Notes under the pieces: generated by a model | Databases searched by the model: none | What the model was told of the DNA's origin: nothing | Seen by the model: the letters and a program-made list of their open reading frames with translations, nothing else | Source: Cornus controversa | Lineage: Eukaryota; Streptophyta; Magnoliopsida; Cornales; Cornaceae | Assembly (NCBI GenBank): GCA_026545225.1 | Contig: CM048845.1 | Location: forward strand, 121,275,033-121,339,032 | Direction: 5' to 3' | Length of the DNA: 64,000 bases | Program-made: the position numbers and the translations under genes | Part shown: piece after piece, positions 1 through 10,284 of the stretch | How positions within the stretch are numbered: the stretch's first letter is position 1 | Layout of the letters: the number at the start of each line of letters is the position of its first letter

Positions 1-8
1 GTTTGCAG

Positions 9-62
9 GCAACCAAGGCAAGGGAGAGGATATTTGAAGGAACATTTTCAGCAGAGAATTGA
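9..62 (+). CDS. MATE-1: last exon of a MATE efflux transporter (partial gene)
   Basis: This is the terminal exon (exon 7) of a MATE/DTX transporter whose other exons lie before the window. It follows a tttgcag acceptor and reads 17 residues ([17 protein letters not shown]) then TGA at 60-62. The same exon ends the complete paralogues at 18345-18398 and 36205-36258, which fixes frame and identity. It encodes the cytoplasmic C-terminal tail after the last membrane helix. The downstream flank is paralogous to those of MATE-2 and MATE-3. Whether the missing upstream part is intact cannot be seen. Confidence 0.9.
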   Translation, partial: ATKARERIFEGTFSAEN

Positions 63-163
63 TTGAATCGAATGTGTAAGGCATACATAATAAGTTGTTC
101 TCTAGACCACATTTTTGTTGTCTAGTTGTGAACTGCTTACATTTTTAAGTGTCTCAACTATTA

Positions 164-343
164 GGGAAATGCTAAACGTCATGAAATTTTATCATGAATT
201 GTCATCATAAATGATGTGACAGGTGATAATACCATTGGGATTCCGTGTATGGGGGAATCCCACAAATACTAACTCACCATTTAATTGCCACATCATTCAT
301 GATAAAAATTCATGAAATATTTTTATGACGTATAGCATTGCTC
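164..343. mobile_element. MULE-type foldback MITE in the MATE-1 3' flank
   Basis: A 180-bp element with nearly self-complementary halves and ends GGGAAATGCTA / TAGCATTGCTC. It is flanked by an exact 9-bp duplication CAACTATTA (155-163 and 344-352). The MATE-2 copy of this flank has the uninterrupted site with one CAACTATTA (near 18500). The 9-bp target duplication is typical of the Mutator superfamily. It starts 101 bp after the stop codon and before the AATAAA at 723, so it probably lies in the 3' UTR. The MATE-3 flank has it at the same site (36360-36538). Confidence 0.85.
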
Positions 344-1830
344 CAACTATTAACATCCCCATACTGCCAAGAGAAAATGTTCCGTGAAATTCAAAATTTT
401 CATTGATTTTGATGGTAGCTCTTATGTAGTTCAAGTTTGTATGTGTGTCTATCAATTAAGGAACAGTTTAGACTTAAAGAAGGTTGTACTTCACTGAAAT
501 TATGTAAGCCTTTGTGAAAAGATTGAAAAGTCACAGGGGTTAATTAATTTGTATTTTGTTCTAGTGACTATCCATTGCAGACTTGTAGTGATTGTGCATT
601 GGAGATGCTCAGTTATGAGTTCGTGTTCATTTCCCATATTTATTGTGTCAACTTATCAACCATATAGATGATGATGAATGTATATATAAATATGTTACAG
701 GGTATTGCTGAGATTTGAGATCAATAAATGTATACTCTTTGAATTAACAGATTAATCTTCGAGATTTGCTAGCAAGTGTGGCGCCCTGCAACTGTTGCTA
801 GTCAATCGCACTTCTTATTGTGACACGTTAGATTTGAGCAAACACAAAATAAAAGTTCTCTCTCTTCTTTATTACTTCTCTCATTTCTTTGAAAATTTAA
901 CATAAGTATTTACTATTTACATATGGCGACTGATATTTGCGCTCCATTAGTCTCTTCGAGCACTCCATTCTCTTTTTTGTTTAAAATGAAATTAAAAATT
1001 GTTCATAAATCACCTAGTACTTGATTTTTACATTTTTAATACCATAATCTTTCTTCTATATTAAAGTCAGGATTCTTGAATTTTTCCAATTCGTTTCTTT
1101 AGTTTTAATGTATTATTTTAGTTTAGATAATAGTTTTTTTTTTTTTTACTTCATGACAAGAAAAGAGAAATATTAGAAATCAAACATCTTAACGAAGATT
1201 TAATGAAGAAGAATTTTTGGGATAGGAATTTTTGTTTTGTTTTGAGTCTGAGCCTTGACAAATTTATATAATATATATACACACTGTAAATATATATAAA
1301 TTATATTATATACTACTTAAAAATAGTTAATTAAATCACATAATAATATACCTTCTAAAAGTCCCTTTTAAAATCAAACAAGCTTTCAATGGCTTGCTTA
1401 TTGAAATATACTACCAAATTTTTATTTAAGTAAAACTAGAATTTTCTTAGATTTTCAATTCAGTTAAACAAATATTAGAAAAAAATTTAATTAAAGATTA
1501 CGGTTTATCGTAGAAATTGGTTTACTTTCAATTTAATGTTTTCCTTCAGATACATTGATATAAAATTTGTCTTTCAACTCAAATACATCTTATTCTAATC
1601 ACATACTTTTTTATCCTCAAAGATAATATTTCTATATTATCTAACTACTAATGTTAAAAAAAAAGATAATTATGTCATTAAAAATATAAGAACCAAGTAT
1701 TTTAAGATGTATGGACTCTTTTGTAAATTGATTTTAAAGAAAAAAGAGAATGGAGCGCGTCTCAGTATATTCGTGGTAGTATTAAATGTAATAATACTAA
1801 TTTAAAAAGAAAAAAAAAAAACAAGCATGC
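344..1830. other. MATE 3' flank, paralogous block without coding capacity
   Basis: AT-rich flank with a polyadenylation-like AATAAA at 723-728. It is repeated after MATE-2 (about 18501-19960) and after MATE-3 (about 36539-37670, to the equivalent of 1505). From about 417 to 1381 it matches the MATE-2 flank without visible differences. On either side the match falls off, which suggests gene conversion. No ORF worth calling was seen. Confidence 0.7.
723..728 (+). promoter_or_regulatory. Candidate polyadenylation signal of MATE-1
   Basis: AATAAA in the context ATCAATAAATG, conserved at the same place in the MATE-2 (18877-18882) and MATE-3 (36915-36920) flanks. It would give a 3' UTR of roughly 0.5-0.7 kb. 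Inferred from sequence and conservation only. Confidence 0.4.
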
Positions 1831-2125
1831 TACTTTTCGCCAATAAAAACTGCGACTCTCGGATGCTGAGTGTTGCTAACAAACCTCAAATACAATATCA
1901 ATTACATTACTCACCAAACTTTTAGGACAGTCTGGTATTGGGTGAGACAATATTGTGGAAATTCTAAATACAGCAATCCACTAACACAAATGTATACGCA
2001 AGGAAGGAGAGAGATGGGTTGATACCATTAATTAACGTGGCAAGGATGGAGATATATTCGTGTTAGGATAACCATTGACCAAGTCCAAATATGGAATGTA
2101 AGGAGGACAAGATTGTTGTAATTAT
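1831..2125. other. Non-coding spacer
   Basis: AT-rich spacer without recognisable coding sequence. It falls inside a segment (about 1835-2519) that is missing from the MATE-2 flank, where gcatgcta joins directly to ttggatt near 19950, and is also missing from the MATE-3 flank. Confidence 0.5.
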
Positions 2126-2411
2126 GGATAATACTTATTTACTTACCAGTGTATAGGTGAGTCCTCCTGATCGCTGATGTGTTCCAATAAAAAATGAACA
2201 CATCAGCTTTAATTACAAAATTAAATTTAAAATGCAATAAATAAGTATAATAAATGAGGTTTAAAATGCAATAAATAAGTATAATAAATGAGATTGAACT
2301 CATTTATTATATTTATTTATTACACTTTAAAATTGATGTGTTCATTTTTTATTGGAACACATTAGCGGTCAGGCTCACCTACACACTGATGAGTAGGTAA
2401 GTATTGTCCTA
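2126..2411. mobile_element. Foldback (MITE-like) element
   Basis: The two ends are inverted copies of each other over about 75 bp: ATACTTA..ACCAGTGTATAGGTGAG at the left matches the complement of CTCACCTACACACTGATGAG at the right. The sequence TAATTATGG occurs on both sides (2119-2127 and 2412-2420), a candidate 9-bp target duplication, so the true end may be at 2128. The centre holds a short internal repeat (gcaataaataagtataataaatgag, twice). No coding capacity. Absent from the other MATE flanks. Confidence 0.65.
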
Positions 2412-2837
2412 TAATTATGGACATCATTTGAAGTTACTTGCAGGGAAACTATATCGAAGACTTGAATGTATGGCATTAAGTCTTTTAAATGTATGTGAAG
2501 CGGGAGATTAGTCAGACTGTTGGATTAACGTCATTTTTCTTTACAATAATTTAGGGTTTGCACTTAGGAAGTTAGCATATTTTTAACTTTTGTCAAAATA
2601 CATTAAACACCCCTTAATTATTGAATTGTTCAAAATATACCCTTCAGTTTTTAATTGTTGTAATTTATATCCTTTAACTTTTAAAAGTGTTCATAAGACA
2701 CTGGGACTCTCTGCTATCAAGCTTGACTGGTTAAATGAGTTAAAATTTTCTCTGTTACTTCTCTCTCATTTTTAGTTCCTTTGTTTGATTTGGAACCTGT
2801 AAGTCGATGACCTAATACGTGATAGGTGCATGAACTA
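2412..2837. other. Spacer with a block shared with the MATE-2 flank
   Basis: Positions about 2517-2735 recur at about 19952-20160 downstream of MATE-2, starting ttggattaacgtcattttt. The part from 2793 recurs at about 37674 in block II. No coding sequence was seen. Confidence 0.5.
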
Positions 2838-3036
2838 TGTAGGGGTTCGTTATCGATGGTAGTAACTTATATAATAAATGGGGTAGTCAACACAACTATG
2901 AAGGAACCAGAGAGTATCCAGACCAGAGGGAAAACAATTAGAGCTAGTTAATGGGAAAGATAGTGAGGGTAGGACCTACCTTGCCATTATCACAGAGTTT
3001 TCTATTTATAGAAAGTTATTGGTCCCGAGTCACCTA

Positions 3037-3152
3037 TTTCTGAGTCGGAGGTACTTAGGTCATGAGTAACCTAAACACCTAAGGTATCACCTCCTTTCTG
3101 AGTCGGAGGTACTTAGGTCATGAGTAACCTAAACACCTAAGGTGTCACCTCC
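3037..3152. repeat. Two tandem copies of a 58-bp unit inside the solo LTR
   Basis: The unit starting TTTCTGAGTCGGAGGTACTT occurs at 3037 and again at 3095. I see one difference (ggtatcacc versus ggtgtcacc). Confidence 0.9.
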
Positions 3153-3539
3153 TCTTTTTTGCATTGAATGCCTTCAGGCAACTTTTAGCGGCGGTAGTTG
3201 ACTGTATTAATTACTCTTTGTCAGAGTATTAATGGTGATGGTAAGAGTCTCTGTTATGGCAAAGCATCGCTCACTGTTCCACTAACTAGGCCCCTTTGAT
3301 TTAGTTGAACTTTCTCTATTGTTCATCCTCCAATCCAAAACCCTTCTGATATCCCGCTTGGACCCTGTTACGTGGCTGCGAAAGGGGGTGGGACCTACCA
3401 ATCCCCATCCTTGCTGCATTGTAGTGTTTGTTTGTGAGAATGCTTTTGTACACTTAGTGTTTGTGGGTGATGCCCGAGGGCTAGGCCCGGAGGCTTTGTT
3501 GTTCGTGTTCGAGGACTGGCTCTCTTGTAAAGAGTGACT

Positions 3540-4265
3540 ATGCTCGAAAGGCAGACCTCGAAGCTTTAGTGACTGTGCTCGAGAGACAAGCCTTGAGGCT
3601 TTATTGACAGTGTTCGAGAGGTGGCTCTTGAGACTTTATTGATAGTGCTCGAGAGATGGCTCTCGAGGCTTTGTTGTCTACACTCGAGGGATAAGTCTCG
3701 AGGCTTTGTTGACAGTGCTTGAGAGATGCCTCTCCAGGCTTTGTAGACGGTGCTCGAGAAAGGGCTCTCGAGGCTTTGTTGTTTGCACTCGAGAGATGGG
3801 TCTCGAGGCTTTGTTGTTTGCACTCGAGAGATGGGTCTCGAGGCTTTGTTAACAGTGCTCGAGAGATGGCTCTCGAGGCTTTAGTGACTGTGCTCGAGGG
3901 ATAGACCTTGAGGCTTGGTTAACAGTGCTCGAGAGATGGCTCTCGAGGCTTTAGTGATTGTGCTCGCTCTCGAGGCTTTAGTGACTATGCTCGAGAGATA
4001 GACCTCGAGGCTTTGTTGACAGTGCTCGAGAGATGGCTCTTGAGGCTTTAGTGACTGTGCTCGGGCGATAGACCTCGAGGCTTTATTGTCAGTGCTTGAG
4101 AGATGGCTCTCGAGGCTTTAGTGACTATGCTCGAGGGATAGATCTCGAGGCTTTGTTGACAATGCTCAGGAGATGGCTCTCGATGCTTTGTTGTCTGTGC
4201 TCGAGGGATAGATCTCGAGGCTTTGCTGACAGTGCTCGAGAGATAGCTCTCGAGGTTTTGAACTG
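3540..4265. repeat. 35-bp minisatellite with XhoI-type palindromes in the solo LTR
   Basis: About twenty imperfect copies of a unit of roughly 35 bp (GCTCGAGAGATGGCTCTCGA followed by GGCTTTRKTGACAGT). Each unit has an inverted core, CTCGAGAGA..TCTCGAG. Two alternating tails (ttgttgacagt, ttagtgactg) suggest a higher-order pattern. Because 35 is not a multiple of three, the ORFs crossing it have shifting frames and are not genes. Confidence 0.9.
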
Positions 4266-4479
4266 TAACATTGGGGCTGTGGGGTTTCGAAGGTTTTAGA
4301 TGGTGATTCTTGAGCAGTGGGCTTGGGCCATTGCGCTCACAGGATGGGCCTAGAAGTTCGATTCGTGGTGCTCTAGCCCTCAGGACATGGGCCTCTTTTA
4401 CTTGTGACGTGGCTGCCATGTTGGCATAGGTTGACTTGTCAAACTTCTTCTTAAGTCCTATATTGACACCCACAAACTA

Positions 4480-4899
4480 ATAGCGTGGCATCAATCAGTC
4501 CATACGTATGGATTACTAGGGTTACAATGAGAGTGCTCTACCCTCGTCTCTAGAATTTCGGCTCAATTTTGTGAAAAGAATTTGTCCTCTATTTTTTATT
4601 TTTTTTAATGGCGCGTGAGGTGCACGCGCCTAAGGTATGTTTGGCCACTTAAAAACTGCTTTAAAGCCATTTTCTGCACTTAATTAATTAAAACAAAATT
4701 ATAAGAGGATTACTCTGCCACCAAACAGACTTTAAAGGCTATATTCGGCAATAATGGTCCAAAAATAATATTTTTTATACAAATGTTGCTAACTTTTTTT
4801 ATTAAAATATTGTTTAAATTGAAAATTATTGTATTGTTTAATCTTTTATTACATAAAACTTCAAAACATCTTAAAAGCATAAAAATACAACATAAATTA
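4480..4899. other. Spacer with a small Tourist-like inverted repeat
   Basis: Recurs at about 37713-38118. It holds GGCGCGTG..CACGCGCC (a short palindrome near 4610-4630), then about 100 bp bounded by GGTMTGTTTGG and CCAAACAGACT (about 4634-4733), which look like terminal repeats of a Harbinger/Tourist element. No coding sequence. Confidence 0.45.
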
Positions 4900-5112
4900 G
4901 AGAAATGCTAAACGTCATGAAATTATTTCATGAATTTGTATCATGAATGATGTGGCAGGTAACGTGGAGAGTTAGTATTGGTGAGATTCAGTGATAATAT
5001 CATAGGACTCTATCTATGGGGGGAATCCCACCAATACTAACTCTCTACGTTACCTGCCACATCATTCATGATACAAATTCATGAAATAATTTCATGATGT
5101 GTAGCATTGCTC
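4900..5112. mobile_element. MULE-type foldback MITE, block I only
   Basis: A 213-bp element with ends GAGAAATGCTA / TAGCATTGCTC and arms of about 90 bp that are nearly complementary. It is flanked by an exact 9-bp duplication CATAAATTA (4891-4899, 5113-5121). The block II paralogue (near 38125) has the site once, uninterrupted. Same family as 164-343, 36360-36538 and 62144-62355. Confidence 0.92.
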
Positions 5113-5129
5113 CATAAATTATACTCTGA

Positions 5130-5550
5130 ACTCTTCATCATCAGAGCGGTTCCACAAATATTTTATTAAATCTTTCCTCAACTGCATATTTATATTTTTG
5201 TCGCGAATCTAGCGTTGGCGTGCCACAAAAATAGATGGGTGTTGACTAAAACTGGATGACGGGATGTTCTCATTCGGTAGTGGAGTCCATCTTTTAACGT
5301 TGGTGCATGTAGCGCTCATCTTCAATGATCATGTTGTGAAAGATGATGCGCGTTTTCATTATGAGGCATAAGCCATCTCTCTCCCAAAAATGCACAGGTC
5401 TTTGTGTGAATGCTCACTTGATCTGTAAGACCCCAAAAACTTGTTCCACACCTTTCCTACAGACATCGTCTTTTTGCAAATAATTTTTCTTTCCTAGTAG
5501 TTGGGTGTCCACTTAAGGTATATAATATCAAACAAGTAATACCTATTTGA
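5130..5550 (-). pseudogene. C-terminal part of a dead PIF/Harbinger-type transposase
   Basis: On the minus strand, fragments in shifting frames match the plant Harbinger transposase layout (DDE_Tnp_4 / plant transposon family): YYLFDIIYLKW, then a region like RKEKLFAKR, VCRKGVEQVFGVLQ, PVHFWER and IIFHNMIIEDER. In the family the last of these holds the final catalytic acid region. Stops and frame changes make it non-functional. The N-terminal and middle parts lie at 10285-11045, separated by a 4.7-kb insertion exactly inside the ORF. A second copy is at 38128-38570. Confidence 0.75.
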
Positions 5551-5967
5551 ATAGTGATGTTGTTGGGCCTATATTTTTCTTTATTTTAAGTATGAGTTAA
5601 TTATGTTTAAGCATGAAAAATATGCTTGAGTATGTGTTTGTGAGTTATGCGATTTTTTTTTAGTTTTCGAGTACGGGTGTAAGACTTAAGTGCAAAGTCT
5701 TACATACATGTAAGATATTTTTGTATGTATGAGTGTATTTGAGACCACACACACACAACCACTTCCTCTCTCTCCCCTGTTTGGCTAACCATTTAGGGTT
5801 TTGATTGGTTGAACACTCGATTTGGAGATCATAGAAGTTTTGGAGATTTGAGGATTTGTGCCAATTAGTTTAGAATTGAGGTAGAGGTGTGATTTTCTTC
5901 TTAGTTTTTGACTTTATAGGTCACCAAGGTGTTATATCGTGATTTAGCATGTCTAATTGTATAAAAT

Positions 5968-6431
5968 TAATCTTGTCTATGATATTGTGTTGTCTCACAT
6001 GCTATATTTGTGTTCAAGGTGTTAATTACACGTCATCATACTTGCTATTGGAATACATGTGGATAATGTGTGCAAAGGTGATGTCCTTGTACTTGAAAGG
6101 TGAAATTTTGTATACAAGTATGTTGTTTACTTGAGTTGTGGTCATACATGAGGTATGTGCTAGTTAGAGAGCATGCTTAGTTCAGATGGAATTATATGCA
6201 TATATGCTTATGAAGACGTATGTATATTGTATGCTTCATGTGATTGATAAAATGCATGAAATGAAGATTTTTCATAAAAATGCATGAATTGTTGATATTC
6301 CATTGGGTGAATACCATAGTATGGTTTAGACATGTTGAGCATGGATTATTGTGGCATGAGATGCACATTGTGATGAATTTGACAAATTCTTGAATTGATT
6401 GTACTTGGTGTATTTGCAAACCAATGTGTTG
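5968..6431. repeat. 465-bp direct repeat, left copy
   Basis: Starts TAATCTTGTCTATGATATTG and matches 8579-9046 closely, with small indels. It also occurs twice in block II (38985-39448 and 41604-42072). A small ORF of about 61 codons in it is not kept at its 5' end and is not called as a gene. Confidence 0.85.
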
Positions 6432-6465
6432 ATTGTACTTGGTGAATTTTTTTATCTAGAAAAAT

Positions 6466-7729
6466 GATTTAATTTGTAGACTGAGCTGACTTATGCTTAT
6501 AGAATTGGATCATTTGTATGATTTGATCTCAACCGTCCACTATTGTATAATACAAATAAGTCCAAATGAATTAGAGCATGGTAAAGGAAAATATAGTGAT
6601 AAAGAAGTCATTAAAAATTCTAAATTGAAGGAAATGGATAATGAAAAAAATGAATGTACTGATGATTCTTATATGAACAAATGAGTGTATTTATATAAGA
6701 TGAAAAATATAGTTGTTGAAAAAAAAGTAAAAAAAAAATAAATTAAATTAAAATATATTATTACTTTTTACTAGCAAAATTTTTTAAAGAGGTTAATGTG
6801 AACCAAAAATTTGGAGAGTCAATGCTTACGTTACTCTTGAAAAATCTATTGATTTTGAGAAAGAAAAAAAAAAAAAAAATGAAGTGTCAAATTTAAGAAG
6901 GGCAATGTGAATGCTCTAAACACTTTTTGGAACACAATAACAAGTGAAGATAAAGTTGAACGAGCATTGTACACAGGGACCACAGGTTCGTGTAAAGAAG
7001 AAATTTAAAAGCACTTTTAAGAAGGCCAGAGCAAAGGCCTACAAGCCAATGGAAACGATAAAAACAAAATAAAAAAGTCAACAAAACAATCTGGGACTTG
7101 GGCAGCTCGATCAGCATAGATGTTACCACAGGAGCGAGGAATAAAAAATGAAATAAAATAAAATAAAACTCTCAACAGGGCATGACATATCTCGGTAGTA
7201 TTATTTTTCCATACAAGTAACTGTTCACATATTCAAATTTTGGTTTATTGCTTTCTAAATTGATAAATTTTCCGCAATTGCACCAATAATAGACTAACTC
7301 GGTAATTGCGGTGCGTCTATACATTGGTGTGATGTTAATTAGTGAAAAAAAATTCTTTAAGCGGATGACGATTGTTGACTAAGAAATTAATTAATAATTA
7401 AATTATGATAATCTTTATTACTAAATGAGTAATTTTAGCATGAAATCGATGATAATTGTCATGAACTCTCTATCTTTTTATTGTGATTGTATAAGAATTA
7501 TATAGTTCAAAATTTCATACCAAATTTTATTTACAATAGATCAATAGATCATATTAATCCATCAAATTTTTAATTTCTCTGTATTTTGACTTCATTTGAT
7601 CAAATTAACCTATCATATTTGATCATCTTGTATATTTATATTTTTTTAATATTTTGATTTGATTTTTTTACAGTAACATTAATTTAATATTAGTTATGTG
7701 ACAATGTAATTTGTACATTATTTATTTTT
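6466..7729. other. Transposon-derived spacer, first copy of a block repeated at 11080
   Basis: Begins with about 90 bp like the MATE-2 promoter flank (atgatttaatttgtagactgagctgac). From about 6580 it parallels 11080-12432 and the block II copies (39600-40745, 44100-50946). A plus-strand acidic stretch (KYSDKEVIKNSKLKEMDN) is conserved in all four and may be a remnant of a transposon accessory ORF. I do not recognise it. Confidence 0.45.
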
Positions 7730-8400
7730 GGAAGGCGATATTTGCATTCTACTTTTCTACATTTACACTTCACCTGCCTTTTTCTTTTAAATGAAATGAC
7801 AAGAAGGTTTCTAAAATCATTAACGCATCATCTTTTATTTTATAATACCATAACTATCTTTTATACTATAAACTTCAATTTTTTTTTTACATTTTTTACA
7901 AATAACTTTTTTTCTTGGGTCATTATTTTTTTAGGTACTTTTTTTTTTTTTTTTTAATCTTGTCAAGAGAGATCATTTATTCAATAGAGATAATTTTTTT
8001 TTGAGTACTTTTTTGTTGGGTCCTGTCAAAGGAGATAGTTTAATAAATAAAGATATATATATTTTTTGGGTACTGTTAAAAAGGAAATTTTATTCAATAG
8101 AGATAACTTTTTTTGGGTACATTTTTTTCTCTTGTCAAAAGAGAAAATTTATTCAACAGAGATAATTTTTTTGGGTCCCTCTTTTTTTGCGTACTATATT
8201 TTTTTTCCGATTCTGTCAAAGGAGATATTTTATTCAACAAAGATAACTTTTTTTGGGGGGTCCTGTCAAAAGAAATAAATTCCTGTCAAAAGAGACCGAA
8301 AACATTAAAGATTGGAGACAGAGAAGAGGATATCTGAAAGAATAGTCGTGTAATTTGAAAAAACATAATAATTAACTTGTAAAGTTAAACTTAAAAGTAT
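7730..8400. mobile_element. TIR element family B, truncated copy
   Basis: Starts GGAAGGCGATATTTGCATTC, the left terminal repeat of family B (complete termini at 52545 and 59748). The interior is built from short reiterated units of about 50 bp: a T-run, GGGT, then TGTCAAAAGAGATAATTTATTCAA. The right end is missing. Small low-complexity ORFs here are by-products of the repeats. Sister copies: 12433, 33088 (inverted), 40746, 50947, 52545. Confidence 0.7.
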
Positions 8401-8578
8401 CATTTATTTTAATATGGGCTCCTTTATAAATGTGTTAATTTAAAATAGCGCTCATAATTATTATCATGAGGTGGATCTTATAGCATTGTTGTCAATTAAT
8501 ATTTTGATATAAGTTAATTATTAACCTCATGTCATGTCATAGTATGTATGCATTAAATGATGGACCATATGCTTTTAA

Positions 8579-9046
8579 TAATCTTGTCTATGATATTGTG
8601 TTGTCTCACATGCTATATTTGTGTTCAAGGTGTTAATTACACGTCATTATACTTGCTATTGGAATACATGTGTATAATGTGTGCGAAGTTGATGTCCTTG
8701 TACTTGAAAGGTGAAATTTTGTATACAAGTATGTTGTATACTTGAGTTATGGTCATACATGAGGTATATGCTAGTTAGAGAGCATGCTTAGTTCAGATGG
8801 AATTATATGCATATATGCTTATGAAGACATGTATATTGTATGCTCCATGTGTTTGATCATGAAATGAAGATTTTTCATAAAAATGCATGAATTGTTGATA
8901 TTCTATGAGGTGAATACCATGACATTGTGTTAGGTATGGTTTAGACATGTTGAGCATGGATTATTGTGGCATGAGATGCACATTGTGATGAATTTGACAA
9001 ATTCTTGAATTGATTGTACTTGGTGTATTTGCAAACCAATGTGTTG
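8579..9046. repeat. 465-bp direct repeat, right copy
   Basis: Second copy of 5968-6431. It follows DNA resembling 14406-14530 upstream of MATE-2 and runs on into the unique right part of the LTR-like element. Confidence 0.85.
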
Positions 9047-9525
9047 GATGTTGATTTTGGGAAGATGTCGCGGGAAGTAAGAAAGGCCTGGAGTCCTGGG
9101 GTGAAAGTCCAAACCTTGGACAAGTGGGTGTCGTTGCCATCGGGTTAGCAACTCGTCAATCGAGGGATTGGAGTATTTGGCCCAAATGACATGTACTCGG
9201 TTGTTGGCGTTTACTCCCATCTTGTTTGATTTTGAATTTTTGACTTGGTATTTGAGTCTTGTTGTAAATGTAATTTGGAAATTGAGCTCATTGTTTTGAT
9301 TATGCTATACAATGTTGTACTTGCTTACGTTATTGGATAAGCCTTGTTGTGATGAATGCATAAGGTATGTTATGTATAGTTTTGAAGTTGGCTTTACTAT
9401 GCATTGAGAAGTATACCATGTAGTTGTGTAGGTTTTACCATATTGCATTCGTGCATGGTCGTTTGAGTCATTTATTAAGTTAGTTTGAACATTCCTACTG
9501 GGCAAGATGTTGCTTAACCTCTCCA

Positions 9526-9529
9526 CCCC

Positions 9530-9560
<31 letters not shown>

Positions 9561-9565
9561 AAAAA
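9526..9565. repeat. 25-C run followed by 15-A run
   Basis: Uninterrupted C25 then A15. The paralogous site at 42548-42563 has C16 and no comparable A-run, so the tract is unstable. Such a run could form G-quadruplex or i-motif structures. It is also a place where assemblies often err. Confidence 0.9.
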
Positions 9566-10284
9566 TTTCAAATAAGGAGCATGTTAATGAGGATGCTTAG
9601 AGGTGCTAAGGACTTGGAGCATTTAGTGTTTTGAGATTTTGTTATTTTGCATATATTGACTACGTATGCCATGTTAGGCTTTTAGAGAGGGAAATGGAAT
9701 ATTAGTGGGAAACAATCAATGCTAGGACTATGGGCATGTATATATTATATTTTGGATGTTGTTTCTTTTTAATCTTCTCTCATTTAGATTTAAGGGCATG
9801 TATGTAAGTGGACATTAATTGGATATCAATCAATGTATTATGATGTTCCATTTTTTTGTATGTGTGAAATGAATGGTTTTAGTTAAATTTTGAGCAAATT
9901 AGGAAATATATGAGAATTCATGATTGAGGGTTGAACTGAAAATTTGGCTAAGTATAGAATGCAAGGCTACTCGACTAAAGGTTTTCGAACCCCTTTTTAA
10001 AGGCATTCAAGCGCACTATTCACAATTTGGACATATTTTTACTTCAACTTCAAACGGACATATTTCATTCATTTCAAATCGAAATCGAGTGATTTTGTTT
10101 TTTTTTTAAATTAAGTATTTTTAAACACTCTTTCAAATGGGATATGTTTTAGTTCAAGATTCCAATCATAAAAATAGTTAAGTACTCGAAATTGAGAGAT
10201 TCATGAGTGTGAACCGGTTTAGCCAATTATTAATCACCCCTTTTTCTTTGCTCTTAATTAGGTGTTGGGAATTGGGACATAACA

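Larger units (their letters stand above)
2838..4474. mobile_element. Solo LTR (1637 bp) with internal minisatellite
   Basis: Begins TGTAGGGG, ends CACCCACA (TG...CA) and is flanked by an exact 5-bp duplication AACTA (2833-2837 and 4475-4479). The block II paralogue near 37708-37712 has the empty site with a single AACTA running straight into atagcgtgg. No internal region, primer-binding site or second LTR is present, so this is a solo LTR left by LTR-LTR recombination. Within it are a TATA-like TATTTATA near 3002, two copies of a 58-bp repeat and a long 35-bp array. It inserted after the block duplication, or was lost cleanly from block II. Retrotransposon family not recognised. Confidence 0.9.
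5561..10284. mobile_element. Solo-LTR-like element with internal duplication, inserted in the Harbinger transposase
   Basis: Begins TGTTGGGCCT and ends GGGACATAACA. The flanks GATGT (5556-5560) and GATGC (10285-10289) look like a 5-bp target duplication with one change. It breaks the Harbinger ORF between the residues VNGH and the YYL motif. A 465-bp direct repeat (5968-6431 and 8579-9046) shows that an original element of about 2.1 kb was opened, and 2.1 kb of unrelated DNA resembling the MATE promoter flank (6466-6560 like 14640; 8460-8578 like 14406-14530) now lies between. The same structure is at 38578-43263, so it predates the block duplication. No coding capacity; LTR status is inferred from ends and target duplication. 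Confidence 0.6.

Noticed and set aside
3566-4473. ORFs of 60-140 codons on both strands
   Set aside because: They cross the 35-bp repeat of the solo LTR in changing frames and share no domain; artefacts.
5949-6134. Small ORF of about 61 codons (ILCCLTCYICVQGVNYT..) seen four times
   Set aside because: Its repetition follows the 465-bp direct repeat and the block duplication; the start context differs between copies and nothing suggests coding constraint.
8066-8337. Small F/K/N-rich ORFs, also at 12830, 41081, 51338 and 59272
   Set aside because: By-products of the reiterated family B transposon units.
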